A DNA stretch of 64,000 nucleotides from Pelobates cultripes (GCA_933207985.1 OW240916.1:131445641-131509640); one strand, 5' to 3'; positions 15,680-28,077 are shown, counted from the first letter of the stretch. Translations and numbers: made by a program. The notes: generated from the letters alone by a model not told the origin.

Positions 15680-16030
15680 CCCAGCAGCCTGTGCTCCCCT
15701 CACCCAGCAGCCCCTGCCATCCCTCTCACCCAGCAGCCCCTCCCCTCCCTCTAACCCATCAGCCCCTGCCCCCTCTTACTCAACAGCCCCTGTTTCCTCT
15801 CACACAGCAGCCCCAGCACCCCTCACCCAGCAGCCCATCTCCCCCTTTCTCACCCAGCAGCCTCATGTCCCCCCTCTCACACCATGCAGCCACTTTCACA
15901 CCCTGTAGTCCCATGTCCCCTTCTCACACTCTGCAGTCCAATATCTCCCTTCCACAATCTAGATCTGCTATTCCCACTCTCACACAATATCCCCTATCCT
16001 CTCCCCCCCCCTGCCCCACTCACACACAAC
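15680..16030. repeat. CACCCAGCAGCCCCTGCC-type minisatellite, right part
   Basis: Continues the array at 14260-14618 on the other side of the inserted element. Confidence 0.75.
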
Positions 16031-16207
16031 CCTATGCCCCCCGCACTACACATTGGATGTCCCGGGGGCACTAAACAGATATACTCACTTTGAAGAGGCA
16101 TGCATGTCACTGGTGATGACACAACATGCACCCTCTCAACCCGCTCCCCTCCTATGGCTGCTCTGCCTTTAAGTGCCCATGCTGAATTTTTATCCCAGTC
16201 TGGCCCT

Positions 16208-16890
16208 GCATATACATACAATCACAAAACTATACACACATAATCACAGACATACACATACAATCGCAGACCTATGCACAATCACAAATATACACACACA
16301 CAATCACAGACCTAAACACACAGTCACATACATACACACACATATTCACATATGTACACAAACACACAGACATACACACACAATCACAGGCCCACACACA
16401 TATAATCACATACATACATAATCAATCACAGACCCACACACAAATACATCTACACACAATCTCATACACACACACAAAATCACACACCTACACACATAAT
16501 CACGGAAATACACACACACAATCATAGACCCACACACACATAAAATCACAGATATATACACACAATCACATACATAAACATACAATCAGACCCACACACA
16601 CAATCACATACCTATACACGCAGTTACATACATACACACAAAATTACCCACCTATACACACAGTCACATTCATACACACACATAAAATTACAGACCTAAA
16701 CACACAATCACATACATACAAACACATAACCACGGTAATGCACACATACAATCACAGATCTATACACACAATCACATACATACAAGCACATACTCACAGA
16801 CCCACACACACCTAATCGCAGATATACATACCCACAATCATAGACCCGCACACATAATCACAAACCTACACACACACAATCACAGACATA
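16208..16890. repeat. CA-rich minisatellite, right part
   Basis: Units resemble CACACAATCACAGACCTACA, with TACATACA variants. It continues 13890-13978. Confidence 0.8.
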
Positions 16891-17330
16891 TCCACAGTCC
16901 TACCCCACACACTCCACTGTCCTCATCAACATCCAGTTTCTGAAATTCATCTAGATGAAGCACTGACTGGGCAGTGGTGCTGCTGATTGTTTTAGAGCAT
17001 AATTGTAGAAAATAATCCAGGCACTCCAATAGATTCCAAAATTTAAGGCAATTTATTTGAACCAAGAACTACAAAGCAAAGTTTCAGCCCTAACAGGGCT
17101 TTTTTCAAGCCCTTGAAAAAAGCCCTGTTAGGGCTGAAACGTTGCTTTGTAGTTCTTGTTGTTTACCTGGAGAAGAGATAGCAGCAGGATGGTAAGAAAG
17201 CAAGCAAGCAGAGGTAGCGTTATCCTCTGGGTAATATTCTGAGTCCTGGCATTTATGTGGATATTACTTTGACACATACCACCTACTTAGAGATTGTTGC
17301 AGACCACTTTTACCACACTGCAAAAATTGT
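16891..17330. repeat. Penelope-like pLTR-type fragment with hairpin
   Basis: A 94-bp inverted repeat at 17064-17157 carries GGGCTGAAACGTTGCTTTG on both strands. GCTGAAACGTTGC is typical of the ribozyme-like segment near the ends of Penelope-like elements. Here the CTGATGA core word is not preserved. No RT is nearby. Confidence 0.45.
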
Positions 17331-17334
17331 TCAG

Positions 17335-17525
17335 GAAATCCATCCAATCAATGTGCTTTGTGTCATTTTACACAGCGTGGGAAAGTTCTTTGGAATTTTC
17401 CCACGCTGTGTAAAATGACAAAGAGCACTCTGATTGGTTAGATTCCAAGCCCACCAATCAGAGTGCTATGAGTCAGATTCCAAAGAACTTTCACACGCTG
17501 TGTAAAATGACAAAAAGCACTCTGA
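17335..17525. repeat. Inverted-repeat MITE piece
   Basis: TTTTACACAGCGTGGGAAA and its reverse complement form a hairpin at 17366-17422. A third copy of the same segment follows at 17491-17520, so the unit has been duplicated. Confidence 0.55.
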
Positions 17526-17790
17526 TTGAATGGGGGGAGGACAGTAGGTCCCCCACCCACCGCTCAAGGGTGGGGGCCAGGGAGGGGTGGGGGCCAGGGG
17601 GAGGACAGTAGGTCCCCCCCATTGTAATTTATGGCCCCCACCCACTGCGCAGGGGTGGTGGCCAGGGGGGGGGAGGACAGTAGGTCCCCCCCTCATTATC
17701 TTTATGGCCCCCACCCACCGCTCAAGGGTGGGGGCCAGGGGGGGAGGACAGTAGGTAACTTTATTGTTATTTAGGACCCCCACCCGCCAC
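17525..17790. repeat. G/C-rich tandem repeat
   Basis: Units contain GGGGGAGGACAGTAGGTCCC and GGGTGGGGGCCAGG. Multiple runs of four or more G or C give G-quadruplex potential on both strands. Confidence 0.75.
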
Positions 17791-20471
17791 GCAGAGGCTC
17801 ATATTGACCCCCATAGAGTGAGGGGGACATGGGGTGCTTAGGAAGTGGCGGGGAGCACTGCTCCCTGCCGCTTCTATCTTTACATATTACAAAGAGCGAG
17901 CTAAGTGCCGGTAGCTCCCTCCTTGTAACAAACTGAACAAACGAACACTGATACTCAGTGTTAGTTTGTTCTTCTGATTTTTCTATTCATTCATTCGGCT
18001 TTCTGATGAATGACTGAATAGATGAAATTCCCGTTCACATGCCCACTTGTTTAACTGGTCACCTGCGGGAATCTCACGGTCTATCTAGTGTGGGCAGAAG
18101 ACGTGTCCCACAGGGACAGAAAATAAAGATTACAAAATAGGTAATCTGGGGGCTTAGGGGCATTTGGGGGTGACTAAGGGGTCGGTTAGATGTAGTGGAG
18201 TCGGGGGTTAAAAAAGACCGGGATTCAGCCATGACAGTGCCGCTTTAAAGGATTTGCTGCTCATGTCTTGTTGCCAGATACCACGGGACACATTCAGAGG
18301 TTTTGTGGAGTCCATGCCTTGATGCATTAGAGCCGTTATGGCAGCAGGAGGGGGACACGATATTAGGTAGGCGGTTTTAATTTTGTTGCTAATCAGTGTA
18401 TGCAGAGGCATTTTAAATATAATACTAATTTGTCTCCCATTCATAATTATGATCATCATCATGCGATTAGTAACGACTGCATTCTTTAATTGCAGGTCAT
18501 AACTGCAAACTATGTGAAATGTATTGTACTATGCCAGTTATGGCCAACAGGTGGCAGTGTAGCATTAAACTCTTTATTTAGCACATTTTGCAAGGAGCTA
18601 TACTATTAGATTCATACTTATCCTATCCGCTCTTTCTTTGTGTCACATTACTGAAGCAAACCCTTAGTATTTCTCAACCTGAGAAACTCAATAAAAAACT
18701 GTCACCCTTTGTGATCTATGGCAAGACAGATTTTTAATGATAACAAGAGATTTGCCTAACCTGTTTCTGAAGTGTTCAAAACATTACTTCAAGAGTTCTT
18801 TGCTCGGAATTACATCCAACACCATCATAACTAATCAGTGGACCCGCCAGGGATCCACCTTACCCTACCTTAACTTAGTCCTAAGTATGGAACACATCTC
18901 ATCATCAATATAACAAACCTGTTGTAGGGTAAATAAACTGGATGGTAACACTAAAAAGCCAGTCTGTATGTTCCAATGCTACCTTATCAGTTATCAATCA
19001 TCTGGAATTTCAGTGAACTTTATTAGAGTAAGTAGGTGCTGTCACCATGTGGTCAAGATTCACGCTTGCAGAACAGTAGTTTTCAGCTAATAAATACCAG
19101 GCCTGATGATGGACTAGTCTGCCTGCTGACGTAGTGGACCTGACCAGGGCCTTAACGGTGTGCGAGCTGTGCAGCGGCACAACTCACAACAATCTGGGCC
19201 TGCCCTACCTTAGAGCCCCTTCGTAGGGGTGAGATTGCGCCTCGGCCGGTCTGCCCTTTCAGAGGGAGCTCTGCCTCTTCATTGGCCGGTGAGGAGATTG
19301 AGGCTCTCCCTCAAAGGCCCACTGTCTGCATGATGGGGAGGAGGGGGCCCAGGGTGTTTCAGTTCTGCACCTATTCTGGGTGCAGATACTGAGAACTTTT
19401 CGTGAGCTCAGCATTCAGAGCATTGCCACGGGTTTCCACGGCAACGCTCTAATATCATTCAAGCGGAACTCGAAAGGAAGGCTCCTGCTCTCCATCCGGG
19501 AGGTGCAGAACTGAATCGCTGGCAGAGACAGCTAGACCACCTTTGGCCAATCTCCCTGGTTAAAGGTATGCAAGAGGGAGGGGGAATCAACTTATACTAA
19601 TTTATAATAATATAATATATTCCTTATACACATTACATTTACACTACATCCATATCCTACCCCACACTATATTTCTTACATACACTGCATAAGCTACACA
19701 AAACATCCCTCTTCCACCCCTATCCTACTAATGATCTCAGCCAGTGGGGGCAGGGCGGATGCAGAGAGACAGAAGCTTCTTCAACTTATTGAAGGGGTTG
19801 ATAATCTAAATAGAATAGCTAACATAATGTTTATGTTAGAAAACATTTGTACTTCTGTTGCTAGAGTGTTCCTTAAAATCTTCCCCCCCCAAAATGTATA
19901 CAATTCTGCTAGCACAATATATAGATAGAGTTCTATGCTCTTTAAAAAGACCAGATGCTGTGTGTACCATAACAAGTACAGTTTAATGTGATTTCTGAAT
20001 ATATATATAAATATATATATGTGTGTATTAATATATGTATTATTATGCATATAATATTTACGCATGCATTAAAACACATGTGCATATGCATAATATAAAC
20101 AACCAAAATATAGGTGGAGTGTATATAAGAAAGGTAGATATCCCCCCCAAAAATAGGAAAATTATACCACCTTGGTATTAGTCCAGATATCTATGAAAAG
20201 AATAAACTTGACATAGGGTAATATTGTAAAGAAACACTTCACCCACTAAATATAGATTGCACTCACAAGAATTTGGATAGTTTCAAGCACATCAGAATGT
20301 ATGGAGATCAACTCTGGCGAAGTATGTTCCAGCTTATGACAAGAAACAGAAAGCAAGAGATAGTACAGATGGTAAATATAAAATGACACAATTTATAAGA
20401 TTGCACTTACAGGATAATGATAAAAAGCCAGCATATCTTCTCAAACAGCGGATATGGGTTGTATAGATGAG
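17791..20471. other. Mixed repeats and spacer, no gene supported
   Basis: A MITE-like end occurs near 18225-18247 (GACAGTGCCGCTTTAAAGG). A hAT-like word (CAGGGCCTTAACGGTG) begins at about 19148 and is followed by GC-rich sequence. AT-rich DNA with a short TA repeat lies at 19990-20060. The 20100-20471 part resembles Penelope-like flanking sequence and continues at 28431, across the LTR element inserted between them. Confidence 0.35.
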
Positions 20472-20476
20472 ACCAG

Positions 20477-20637
20477 TGTTTCAGGAGATATAAATAAAGA
20501 CACTGCCAGGTATTAGTGTATAGCAGCCATGTTTCAGGAGATACAGGAAGGAAGCACACACCCCAACAGGAAACCCGTGCAATAGAGAATAAACCATAGA
20601 GTAAGTTGCATGTTAACCAAACATAACATCCATAACA
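20477..20637 (-). repeat. 3' LTR of the gypsy element
   Basis: 161-bp partner of the 5' LTR. It is directly preceded on the minus strand by the polypurine tract at 20649-20638. Confidence 0.9.
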
Positions 20638-21433
20638 TCTCCTTCTTTTAGTATTAAGAAATCAACATTGTGAAACACGGTCCTTGTAATAACATTCTAG
20701 AGCAGGGGTGGGCAACCTACGGCACTAGTGCAATGCACGGCACTAGTGTCTTTCCACGGCACTCAAGGCTGCTGGAGCCAAACAGGGTCTGGCCTATCAG
20801 GAGTCTCAGTGAAACTTCAGATATCTGCTAATACAAAGAGGTAGTGAAGGACAATCCTCAATTTATGCATTGCAGCACTTAGAGGAAGTGATCTCAGATC
20901 ACTTCCTCCCAGCACTTGTGAATGTGAATCCACACTGTAGTAGAGCAGCCCACAGCTGATGTTGCAGCTCCTGTCCTTGACCTGTACCTGCCCAGGCTGG
21001 TCCCCACTGGAACCTAGGGAAGCCACCCACACTGCTAGATATACACAGACCTGCAGAATAAGCCTCCCCTCATATAAATAATATGAACAGCCCACACACA
21101 AACATACACACAATCACCACAAACGCAACACCACTAACAATATACATACATGCACACAATCCCACATGCAGCCTCTCACATGCAAAACCCCAAACAGCCC
21201 CCATACACTACCAAACACAATGTGACATATCCACCCACACACAATTCCACAAGCAGCCCTCATACACAGTCCACATTCATATGTATCATACACGATACCA
21301 TAAACTACTAATGAACATATACAATATAATAGCTCATATACGCACAAATACAACGATACAAAGCAATTACAGTATAAATAACACAAGCAGAATACAGCAG
21401 CACACACACCTCAATTTAAAAAAATAGGGTCGG

Positions 21434-22334
21434 CAGGGCCGTTTGAAGGAATTTGGGGGCCCCAATCAAAATGGACATGGAGGCGCCCCCCCTGCACGCA
21501 AAGCCTACAGGAACCACAGCATAGCCATACCGTTTAAGTTCACACACACTTTATATAAATAAAAAAGGTTTACAGTGCAAATACTGCTGTTGCATATACT
21601 GTGCATAAATAAAAAAGGTTTACAGTGCAAATACTGCTGTTGCATATAATGTGCATAAAATTTGAACATTTTCAACAACTTGAAAATTCCGTGTTCTCCT
21701 CATCTCCCCTTCTCCTCACCCCCCCTCCCTGTGTTCTCCTCATCTCCCCTTCTCCTCACCTCCCCCCTCCCTGTGTTCTCCTAATCTCCCCTTCTCCTCA
21801 CCTCCCCCATCCCTGTGTTCTCCTAATCTCCCCTTCTCCTAACCTCCCCCGTCCGTGTTCTCCTAATCTCCCCTTCTCCTCACCTCCCCCTCCCTGTGTT
21901 CTCCTAACCCCCCTCTCCCTGTGTTCTTCTTACTCCTCCCCCTCCCTGTGTTCTTCTTACTCCTTCCCCCTCCCTACGTTCTTCTTACTCCTCCACCATG
22001 TTCTTCTTACTACTCCCTCCCTATGTTCTTCTTACTACTCTCCCCCTCCCCATGTTCTTCTTACTCGCCTCCCTATGTCCTTCTTACTCCCCTCCCAGTG
22101 TCCTTCTTACTACCCTCCCTGTGTCCTTCTTATTCCCCTGCACTTCCTGTCAGTCCAGCCAGGAACAGGAAACTGAATCTCCTGTACCGCGTGTACCGCC
22201 GGACTGACAGGAGGAAGAGGAGCTCGGCCACGCTACAGTAAAGGGGAGGTGACGAGAGAGGCAGTGCTGCAGCCGCCTGAGGCTCTCTATAGAGCGCTCA
22301 GGCAGCTGCAGCCTTACAGGAAGCGCCGGCCCTG
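21434..22334. mobile_element. Nested hAT-like element with CAGGGCCG ends
   Basis: CAGGGCCGTTTGAAGG on the left and, reversed, CAGGGCCGGCGCTTCC on the right. No clear target duplication was found. Most of the interior is a CTCCCTGTGTTCTCC-type minisatellite (21690-22140). Confidence 0.5.
21690..22140. repeat. Pyrimidine-rich minisatellite
   Basis: Tandem units of about 30 bp resembling CTCCCTGTGTTCTCCTCATC, later CTTCTTACTCC variants. The long Pro/Leu/Ser frames across it are artefacts. Confidence 0.8.
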
Positions 22335-22482
22335 CTTGGGGGCCCAGGCCAGCTCGGGGCCCCAAGCAATTGCTTGGTTAGCTTGTCTGGTAGCGACAGG
22401 CCTGAGGATCGGCACGCTACGGGAGATCACAATCCTATATCGGCACAGTGCTGCTAAAAGGTTGCCTACCCCTGTTCTCAAG

Positions 22483-22782
22483 GTTAAGTCTCTTAGGTGG
22501 TTGTGAATGTCTGCCACTATGAGTGAAGACTAGTCCAGGTTGTGCAAACAGTCTTTTAGACATCTCGGAGGTTACTAGACTCTTCCCACCACTTACTGGC
22601 ATGCTTTGAAATTGACTGCTGTCAGGTCCTGCTTGCTCAGGGTTGTCATTAGTACTAGTCTGTGGTATCACTTCTGTACACTCTTCACTGTCGACATGTG
22701 AGTGTGTCCTTGTAATACCAGGTGTGTCTGGCTTGTCAACTGGATATTGAGAATCGTTCTTCTCAGCCACTCGCAGATCCAC
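22483..22782 (-). pseudogene. C-terminal tail of the gypsy Pol
   Basis: A Ser/Thr/Pro-rich tail ending in QPPKRLNLE, a motif common at the Pol C-terminus of related fish and frog gypsy elements. The hAT element at 20703-22474 interrupts just after it. Confidence 0.55.
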
Positions 22783-22794
22783 AAGACTGCGTCG

Positions 22795-24134
22795 TTAGAG
22801 AGTTCCTTCGATATCCATAAGATAAGAGCGTGGTGCAACCTTTTGCAGACAGGTTCCCATTCTCCAGCGACCCGTTTGATCTCCAGGAAGCAGTTTCATA
22901 CGGATTTGTTCCTCAATATTCAGTTCAGGTAAATCCCTAGCAGATGAGTCATATCTAGCTTTGAACACTTGCCTCTTAAGTCGTAACCTTTCTGTTACAC
23001 CTTGTATCACAGAGGGTTCAAGTAGCTTGTTGGCTACTGGTAAGGAGGTCTTTAATCTCCTTGACATCAGTCTTTGTGCCGGACTATTATCCATACCCTC
23101 TGTTGGAGTATTGCTCCAATGTAAGATGGCTTTCCATGGGTCTTTACCATCACTTTTAACTTTTTTTGCATAAATTCTTCACTATTTTCACAGCAGATTC
23201 AGCTTTGCCATTAGCTTCTGGATGACGTGGTGAAGAAGTCACATGCTCAAACTCCCATTCAGTGGCAAACTTGCAAACTGAGGACCATTATCAGAAATCA
23301 CTTTAGTTGGTTGTCCATAAAATGCAAATTGCGCCTTGCATCGCTTAATTGTAGTTTCAGTGGACAAGTCAGGAAGCAGTTCAATTTCCCAGAAGTCTGA
23401 GTAATGATCGAATAAGAGCAGGTACTCTTTTCCAGTATAGTTGAATAGGTCCATGCTGACAATCTGCCTAGGACGTGTAGGTATCTCATGTGACATCATG
23501 GTTTCTTTTTGTGGTGAGTGTGCATATTCATTGCAAGTGGAACAATTGCTGACAAAGTCTTTAAATTCACCTTGCATGTTGGGCCAGTTAAGAGTATCAC
23601 AAGCTTGTCTGTAGCAAGCCTCACCTCCGATGTGGCTTGAGTGTATGTGCAATAACATCTCTGCTCTTAGTGACTTCGGCACTATGACTGTTGGGCCTTT
23701 GTACAAGATACCATTTTGTGTGCTGATATCTCTGAAGGACCAATACTCCTTCACAATTGCAGGTGCTGCATCCTTTTCATCTGGCCACCCCATCAGAACT
23801 ATAGACTTCAGTGCTTGCAAAGTTGCATCACTTTCTGTGTGCTGTATGAGCTGATGTAGCCGCTGATGTGTGACATTAAGATAGTCTATTTGATTGACTT
23901 TGGCAAAGAAATTCTGTTCCTGCTGCAACAAACAAACTGCAAGATGCTCATGCTCACCTCCAGGTGCCACGTGTTCCGTTGTAGCTCTGCTTAGGGTGTC
24001 ACTGATGTACATTTCAAATCCTGGCTTGTACAAAACATTGAGATTGCAATTCTGCAATGTAAGCATCATGCTCTGCAAACACTTTGGAGCACATAAAAGC
24101 GGCTTCTTGAATATGGCTGTTAGCGGTTTGTGAT
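22795..24134 (-). pseudogene. Gypsy RNase H end and integrase
   Basis: After the solo LTR the frame resumes with NHKPLTAIFKK and SDTLSRA (RNase H). Then come a zinc-binding region with CSTC and the integrase core with SMDLF and SDNGPQF, holding two of the D,D,E residues. The frame breaks near 23239. A C-terminal piece rich in basic residues (DNSPAQRLMSRRLKTSLP) follows at 23094-22795. Integrase would insert the DNA copy. Confidence 0.8.
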
Positions 24135-25138
24135 TGTAACGGATCACCTGGCACCCCGACTGGGTACCTCCGTTAAAGGATGCTCCTAGCATTTCCTGAG
24201 GACTCCAAGCACTCTGGCAGACACCACAATCACTGAACCGGAGAAGCATATGAGTACTTTTAAGCATTTGAATGTTGTATACAGCCGAATAGGAAAAAAC
24301 ATGCGAATAGGTTTACACTCCTAGCAGTCAAACTGGAACAGCATACAATAAATCCTCCCCCATTAATGAGACGACACTTCACTTTGAGGGTTAAGCAGGA
24401 ACTGACTGTACTGGCACATACAGCCTCTTTTATTCCCAATCCACAAACTTAGTACTGCCCACAGGGTTTTACAGAACAACCAATCAATCTGTACAATACA
24501 CACAGACACTACCACACAAAATCCTCCCCTCTGCCTGTGATATGATTACTGAACACAATGGTTAATCTAATTATCACAGGCAGAGAAATACAGTATCATA
24601 AAACACATCACAGGGACCCCAAAATATGCAATAACCCCATAAAAAGTATATCCTTGGAACCAGGGGATCTGGGTGAACTACATATCCAAAATCACCCAGA
24701 TCCGTTCAGTACTTTGGAAGATACAGTTTAATGCAGATTCCACAGAACATATGCAGGCTAAATGAAAAACCATTACTGTATTATGTGTCCCTTGTTGTAT
24801 AGTCCAAAACCACTACACGATGTCTCTGTGCACCAAATACCGGCGAGATGGCACCGTGTTGTCCAAACAGTGTCTGTGAGTTAAAATGGCCACCATCCAT
24901 TGTTCTTACCATGTGCTTCATCCATTGTTCTCACCATGTGCCTCTGATACATGAAATGGTGGCCACCCAGTAACTCCACAGTATGTCCCCAGATGGTTCT
25001 TAAAGGGCCAGCAGCAGCACAACACAAATCCATTATGCCCAAATCATGTCTTTAAAGGGCAATACATCCCAGGGGCCATAGTCACATCAGTCTTCTCCAA
25101 TGCCCAGTGGTGAGGTCAGTTTCGCCACAGTGATCAGT
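24135..25138 (-). mobile_element. Solo LTR A (1004 bp) in gypsy RNase H
   Basis: On the minus strand it starts TGTGGCGAAACTGACC and ends GATCCGTTACA. The 5-bp duplication GTGAT flanks it at 24130-24134 and 25139-25143. The gypsy RNase H frame continues on both sides, confirming the boundaries. No internal genes remain. Its ends match solo LTR B at 29101-29774. Confidence 0.85.
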
Positions 25139-26191
25139 TTCAGCTATGATTGCATCCCGGCCATAGAGATTATGATGGAAACACTGACAGGCAAAAACAA
25201 TACTTAAACATTCCTTTTCAATTTGAGCATAATTTTGCTCAGCTGAAGAGAGTGCTCTGGATGCAAACCCAACTTACTGACCTTCTCGCAATAGACAACA
25301 TCCTATGCCATTTTTGCTTGAGTCGCTTTGTAATGTAACAGGCTTTTGTACATCATGATATTTTAGCACTGGGGCAGCTGTGATCAAGTGTTTTTTTTCC
25401 TCCACTGCCTGGTCATGCTTGGGAAGCCAATGCCTAACTCAATTCTCACACACCTCAGACAAAGGCAGCATGAATTTTACTAGGTATGTGACAAAGCCAA
25501 TAAAACGTTGCACTGCTTTGGTGTCACCAAGCCGTGACATGTCCACAATGGCTCTAATCTTATCTGGGTCAGCTTTCAAGCCTTGTTGAGACAGGATATG
25601 TCCATGGAAGCGAACTTCTTGTACCTTGAATTGTAATTTCTTTACGTACCTTGAATTGTAATTTCTTTACGCATTACCTGCCTGCAACGATCCAATCATG
25701 CTCCTAGCTTCTCATCATGGTCATGCTCAGCTTCCTCATCTGTATTACCACAGCCAATTATAAGAATGTCATCTGCTATTGGTTCAATACTGTGGAGCCC
25801 ACTTAACAGTTCATGTTGCTTTCGCTGAGATACTTCTGGGGCTACGGAGACACTAAACGGCAGCTTGAGCCATCTCTTTCGGCCCCACGGAGTCCAGAAA
25901 GTGGTCATGTAGCTACTCTTTTCATCCAGTTTGCACTGTGGAAAGGCATCTCTTGCATCAACAAGTGTAAAAATCCATGCTCTGGGCAGTTTGTGAAAAA
26001 CATCCTCAAGTGTTGGCATTATGTAGTGTGACCTTCTCAGGGCCATGTTAAGAAACTTCGGATCAATGCAAATTCTAATCTTTTCAGGCTTTCTAATAAC
26101 TAACATGTTGCTTATCCAGTCAGTTGGCTCTGATACTGATGTAAGATGTCCGTCAGCTTCATACTTATCCAGTTGTGCTTTTACTTGTGGC
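25139..26191 (-). pseudogene. Gypsy reverse transcriptase and RNase H (N-terminal part)
   Basis: The frame resumes after the MITE with QVKAQLDKYEADGHL, then RKPEKIRICIDPKFLN, FTLVDARDAF (first catalytic Asp) and the IADDILIIG catalytic box. Further on are the thumb (QRFIGFVTYL-like) and the RNase H start, ending at ETDH where the solo LTR interrupts. RT and RNase H copy the element RNA into DNA. Stops and a 27-bp tandem duplication near 25618-25671 disable it. Confidence 0.8.
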
Positions 26192-26195
26192 TTAA

Positions 26196-26668
26196 AGGAC
26201 CACTCTAGGCACCCAGACCACTTCAGCTTAATAAAGTGGTCTGGGTGCCAGGTCCAGCTAGGGTTAACCCATTCTTTTATAAACATAGCTTTATGAATGG
26301 GTTAAGCCTTCCCCCAAAGCCTCTAACGGCTGTCTCATTGACAGCCGCTAGAGGCGCTTGCGTGCTTCTCACTGTGATTTTCACAGTGAGAGCACGTAAG
26401 CGTCCATAGAAAAGCACTGATAATGCTTTCCTATGCGACTGGCTGAATGCGCGCGCAGCTCTTGCCGCGCATGCGCATTCAGCCGACGGGGAGGAACGGA
26501 GGAGGATCAGAGGAGGAGAGCTCCCCGCCTAGCGCTGGAAAAAGGTAAGTTTTTCCCCCTTTCCCCCTTCCAGAGCCGGGCGGGATGGGGTCCCTGAGGG
26601 TGGGGGCACCCTCAGGGCACTATAGTGCCAGGAAAACGAGTATGTTTTCCTGGCACTATAGTGGTCCT
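26196..26668. mobile_element. Kolobok-like MITE, copy 2, inside gypsy RT
   Basis: Same element as 6742-7234. TTAA at 26192-26195 and 26669-26672 is the target. The gypsy reading frame stops at one edge and resumes at the other, showing a clean insertion at a TTAA in the RT domain. Confidence 0.85.
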
Positions 26669-26672
26669 TTAA

Positions 26673-27197
26673 TGGCTATAGGCACATTGCGTGGGGCACA
26701 TTGTACTGGTGGAATGGTAGGATCCAGTTCAAAATGAACCACTCCTGGAACAGATACTACTGGGCCAGTAAACACATCATTATAGACTTTGAGGATTTGC
26801 AGTTTTGTCAGTGGCCTAGTCAAGGGCTTTGCAAGCTGATTAGCAACATTGTACAGTTCCGCAGGAATTGTACACATGTACACATGTTGATCCAGACAAT
26901 AGCGGTTTCTGATTGGCTTCAACAATCTCAAATTCAAGCTTGTGCATATTTTCACATATGCTGCACTATGTTTGGAAAAGTCCCAATGATTCCATTAGTT
27001 CCCCTGAATATAGCTTCAGCTTGGTGCTGCTGGGCTGAAAAGCTGCCATAGGTGCCAGTTTCATCTTGTCTTTCAAACTCATGGCATCACATGTTGCACC
27101 AGAATCCAGCTGGCAGGGTTGGCATATATTATTCAGTCTGAGATTTACAAACCATATTTTGCCCTTAGACGTTACAGCACCATTGCATTCCTTCAAG
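26673..27197 (-). pseudogene. Gypsy aspartic protease and start of RT
   Basis: LDSGATCDAMSLKDK contains the retropepsin active-site triad D-S/T-G within DSGATC. After a frameshift the sequence continues through a linker to NVPIAIK at the TTAA insertion site. The protease would process Gag-Pol. The upstream edge is disrupted by the hairpin MITE at 27198-27270. Confidence 0.7.
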
Positions 27198-27270
27198 CCC
27201 TTAAGGACCAAACTTCTGGAATAAAAGGGAATCATGACATGTCACATGTCATGTGTCGTTAAGGGGTTAA
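27198..27270. mobile_element. Short TTAA hairpin MITE
   Basis: CCCTTAAGGACC at one end and TTAAGGGGTTAA at the other, with the internal palindrome GACATGTCACATGTC. It lies between the gypsy protease and gag regions. No coding capacity. Confidence 0.55.
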
Positions 27271-27399
27271 GTAAATGACGTCATTGCTAAGCAGGAGTGC
27301 ATCCTCAGAATCAGACATGTGTTAAATTGTGTTTAGCTTCCTTGCTTCCTTTCTTCTTGACAGACATACTCCAGCAAAATGATTTAGCCTACAACATGA

Positions 27400-28077
27400 T
27401 TAACAGGTTTTTCCATATGTAGGACACTGTTCTTTCTCTCTCACATGTATACTGCCACTGTACTTACATGATGTAGACTTGCTCACAGGTGAGGTGCGTT
27501 GGTGATTATTGTGTTGATGCTTGTGTTGGTGGTTCTTCAAGCTTAGCTGTTGCTTGAAGGCTGCATGGATGCTGTCAGTCTGTTTATCCTGATCCAAACC
27601 TCTCATATGTTTGTCAGTAAGTTCTGCAGTGCGACATATATCAATTGCTGCATGTAGGGTTAAATCATGTTCCCTCAATAGACGGTGGCGGGTACTCTCA
27701 GTATTAATACCTAGGACTATTTTGTCACAAATAAGTACATCTCTCAAGGAGCCATACTCACAGCTTGCAGCTTTTTCTCTTAGCCTTGTGACAAAGTTGT
27801 CTATTGATTCACCTTCTTATCTTTCATATATTACATTTTTTGCAAGTCTGAAGAAAGCTTCTAATGCATCAAGGATGGCTTTAGTGTCATTCTTTTGCTC
27901 CTCTGTAAGGTTCAAATTATGCTTGTAAACATGGCAGCACTCACTGCCCATCACCCTCCTCAGTGTGGCTGCTTGCACTGCTGCAGGCTTCTCATTCTGC
28001 CCTGTAGCTAGGGAGTAATCCTGAAACTCAGCTCTGAAGTTATCCCAGTTACTGCTGCAATCCCCACTCACCCTCAT
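27400..28077 (-). pseudogene. Gypsy gag with degraded zinc knuckle
   Basis: The frame opens at 28077 with SNWDNFRAEFQDYSLATG, the start of a gypsy capsid domain, and continues through NLTEEQKNDTKAILDALE. A stop near 27816 interrupts it. The rest of the capsid follows in another frame (DNFVTRLREKA, then VLICDKIVLGI). Near the C-terminus CKYSGSIHVREKEQCPTYG retains part of a CCHC knuckle, with a Ser at the second Cys position. Gag would package the element RNA in virus-like particles. This copy is broken. Confidence 0.75.

Larger units (their letters stand above)
13979..16207. mobile_element. hAT-like element inserted in the CA-rich array
   Basis: The left end has CCAGACTGGCCATCGGGCAA. Read on the opposite strand, the right end has CAGGGCCAGACTGGGATAAA. 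The flanks on both sides belong to the same CA-rich array. Most of the interior is a CACCCAGCAGCCCCTGCC-type minisatellite, itself split by another element. No transposase is present. The exact ends and target duplication are unclear. Confidence 0.5.
20703..22474. mobile_element. hAT element inserted in the gypsy 3' end
   Basis: Left terminus CAGGGGTGGGCAACC and right terminus (reverse-complemented) CAGGGGTAGGCAACC are classic hAT ends. The flanks TTCTAGAG (20695-20702) and TTCTCAAG (22475-22482) match at 6 of 8 positions, as a decayed 8-bp duplication. The interior holds a CA-rich array (21075-21420) and a second element with CAGGGCCG ends. No transposase is visible. Confidence 0.85.

Noticed and set aside
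23239..24267. Treating the 342-codon frame as one intact integrase gene
   Set aside because: Its first 44 codons come from the inserted solo LTR, and the frame is cut within the integrase core.
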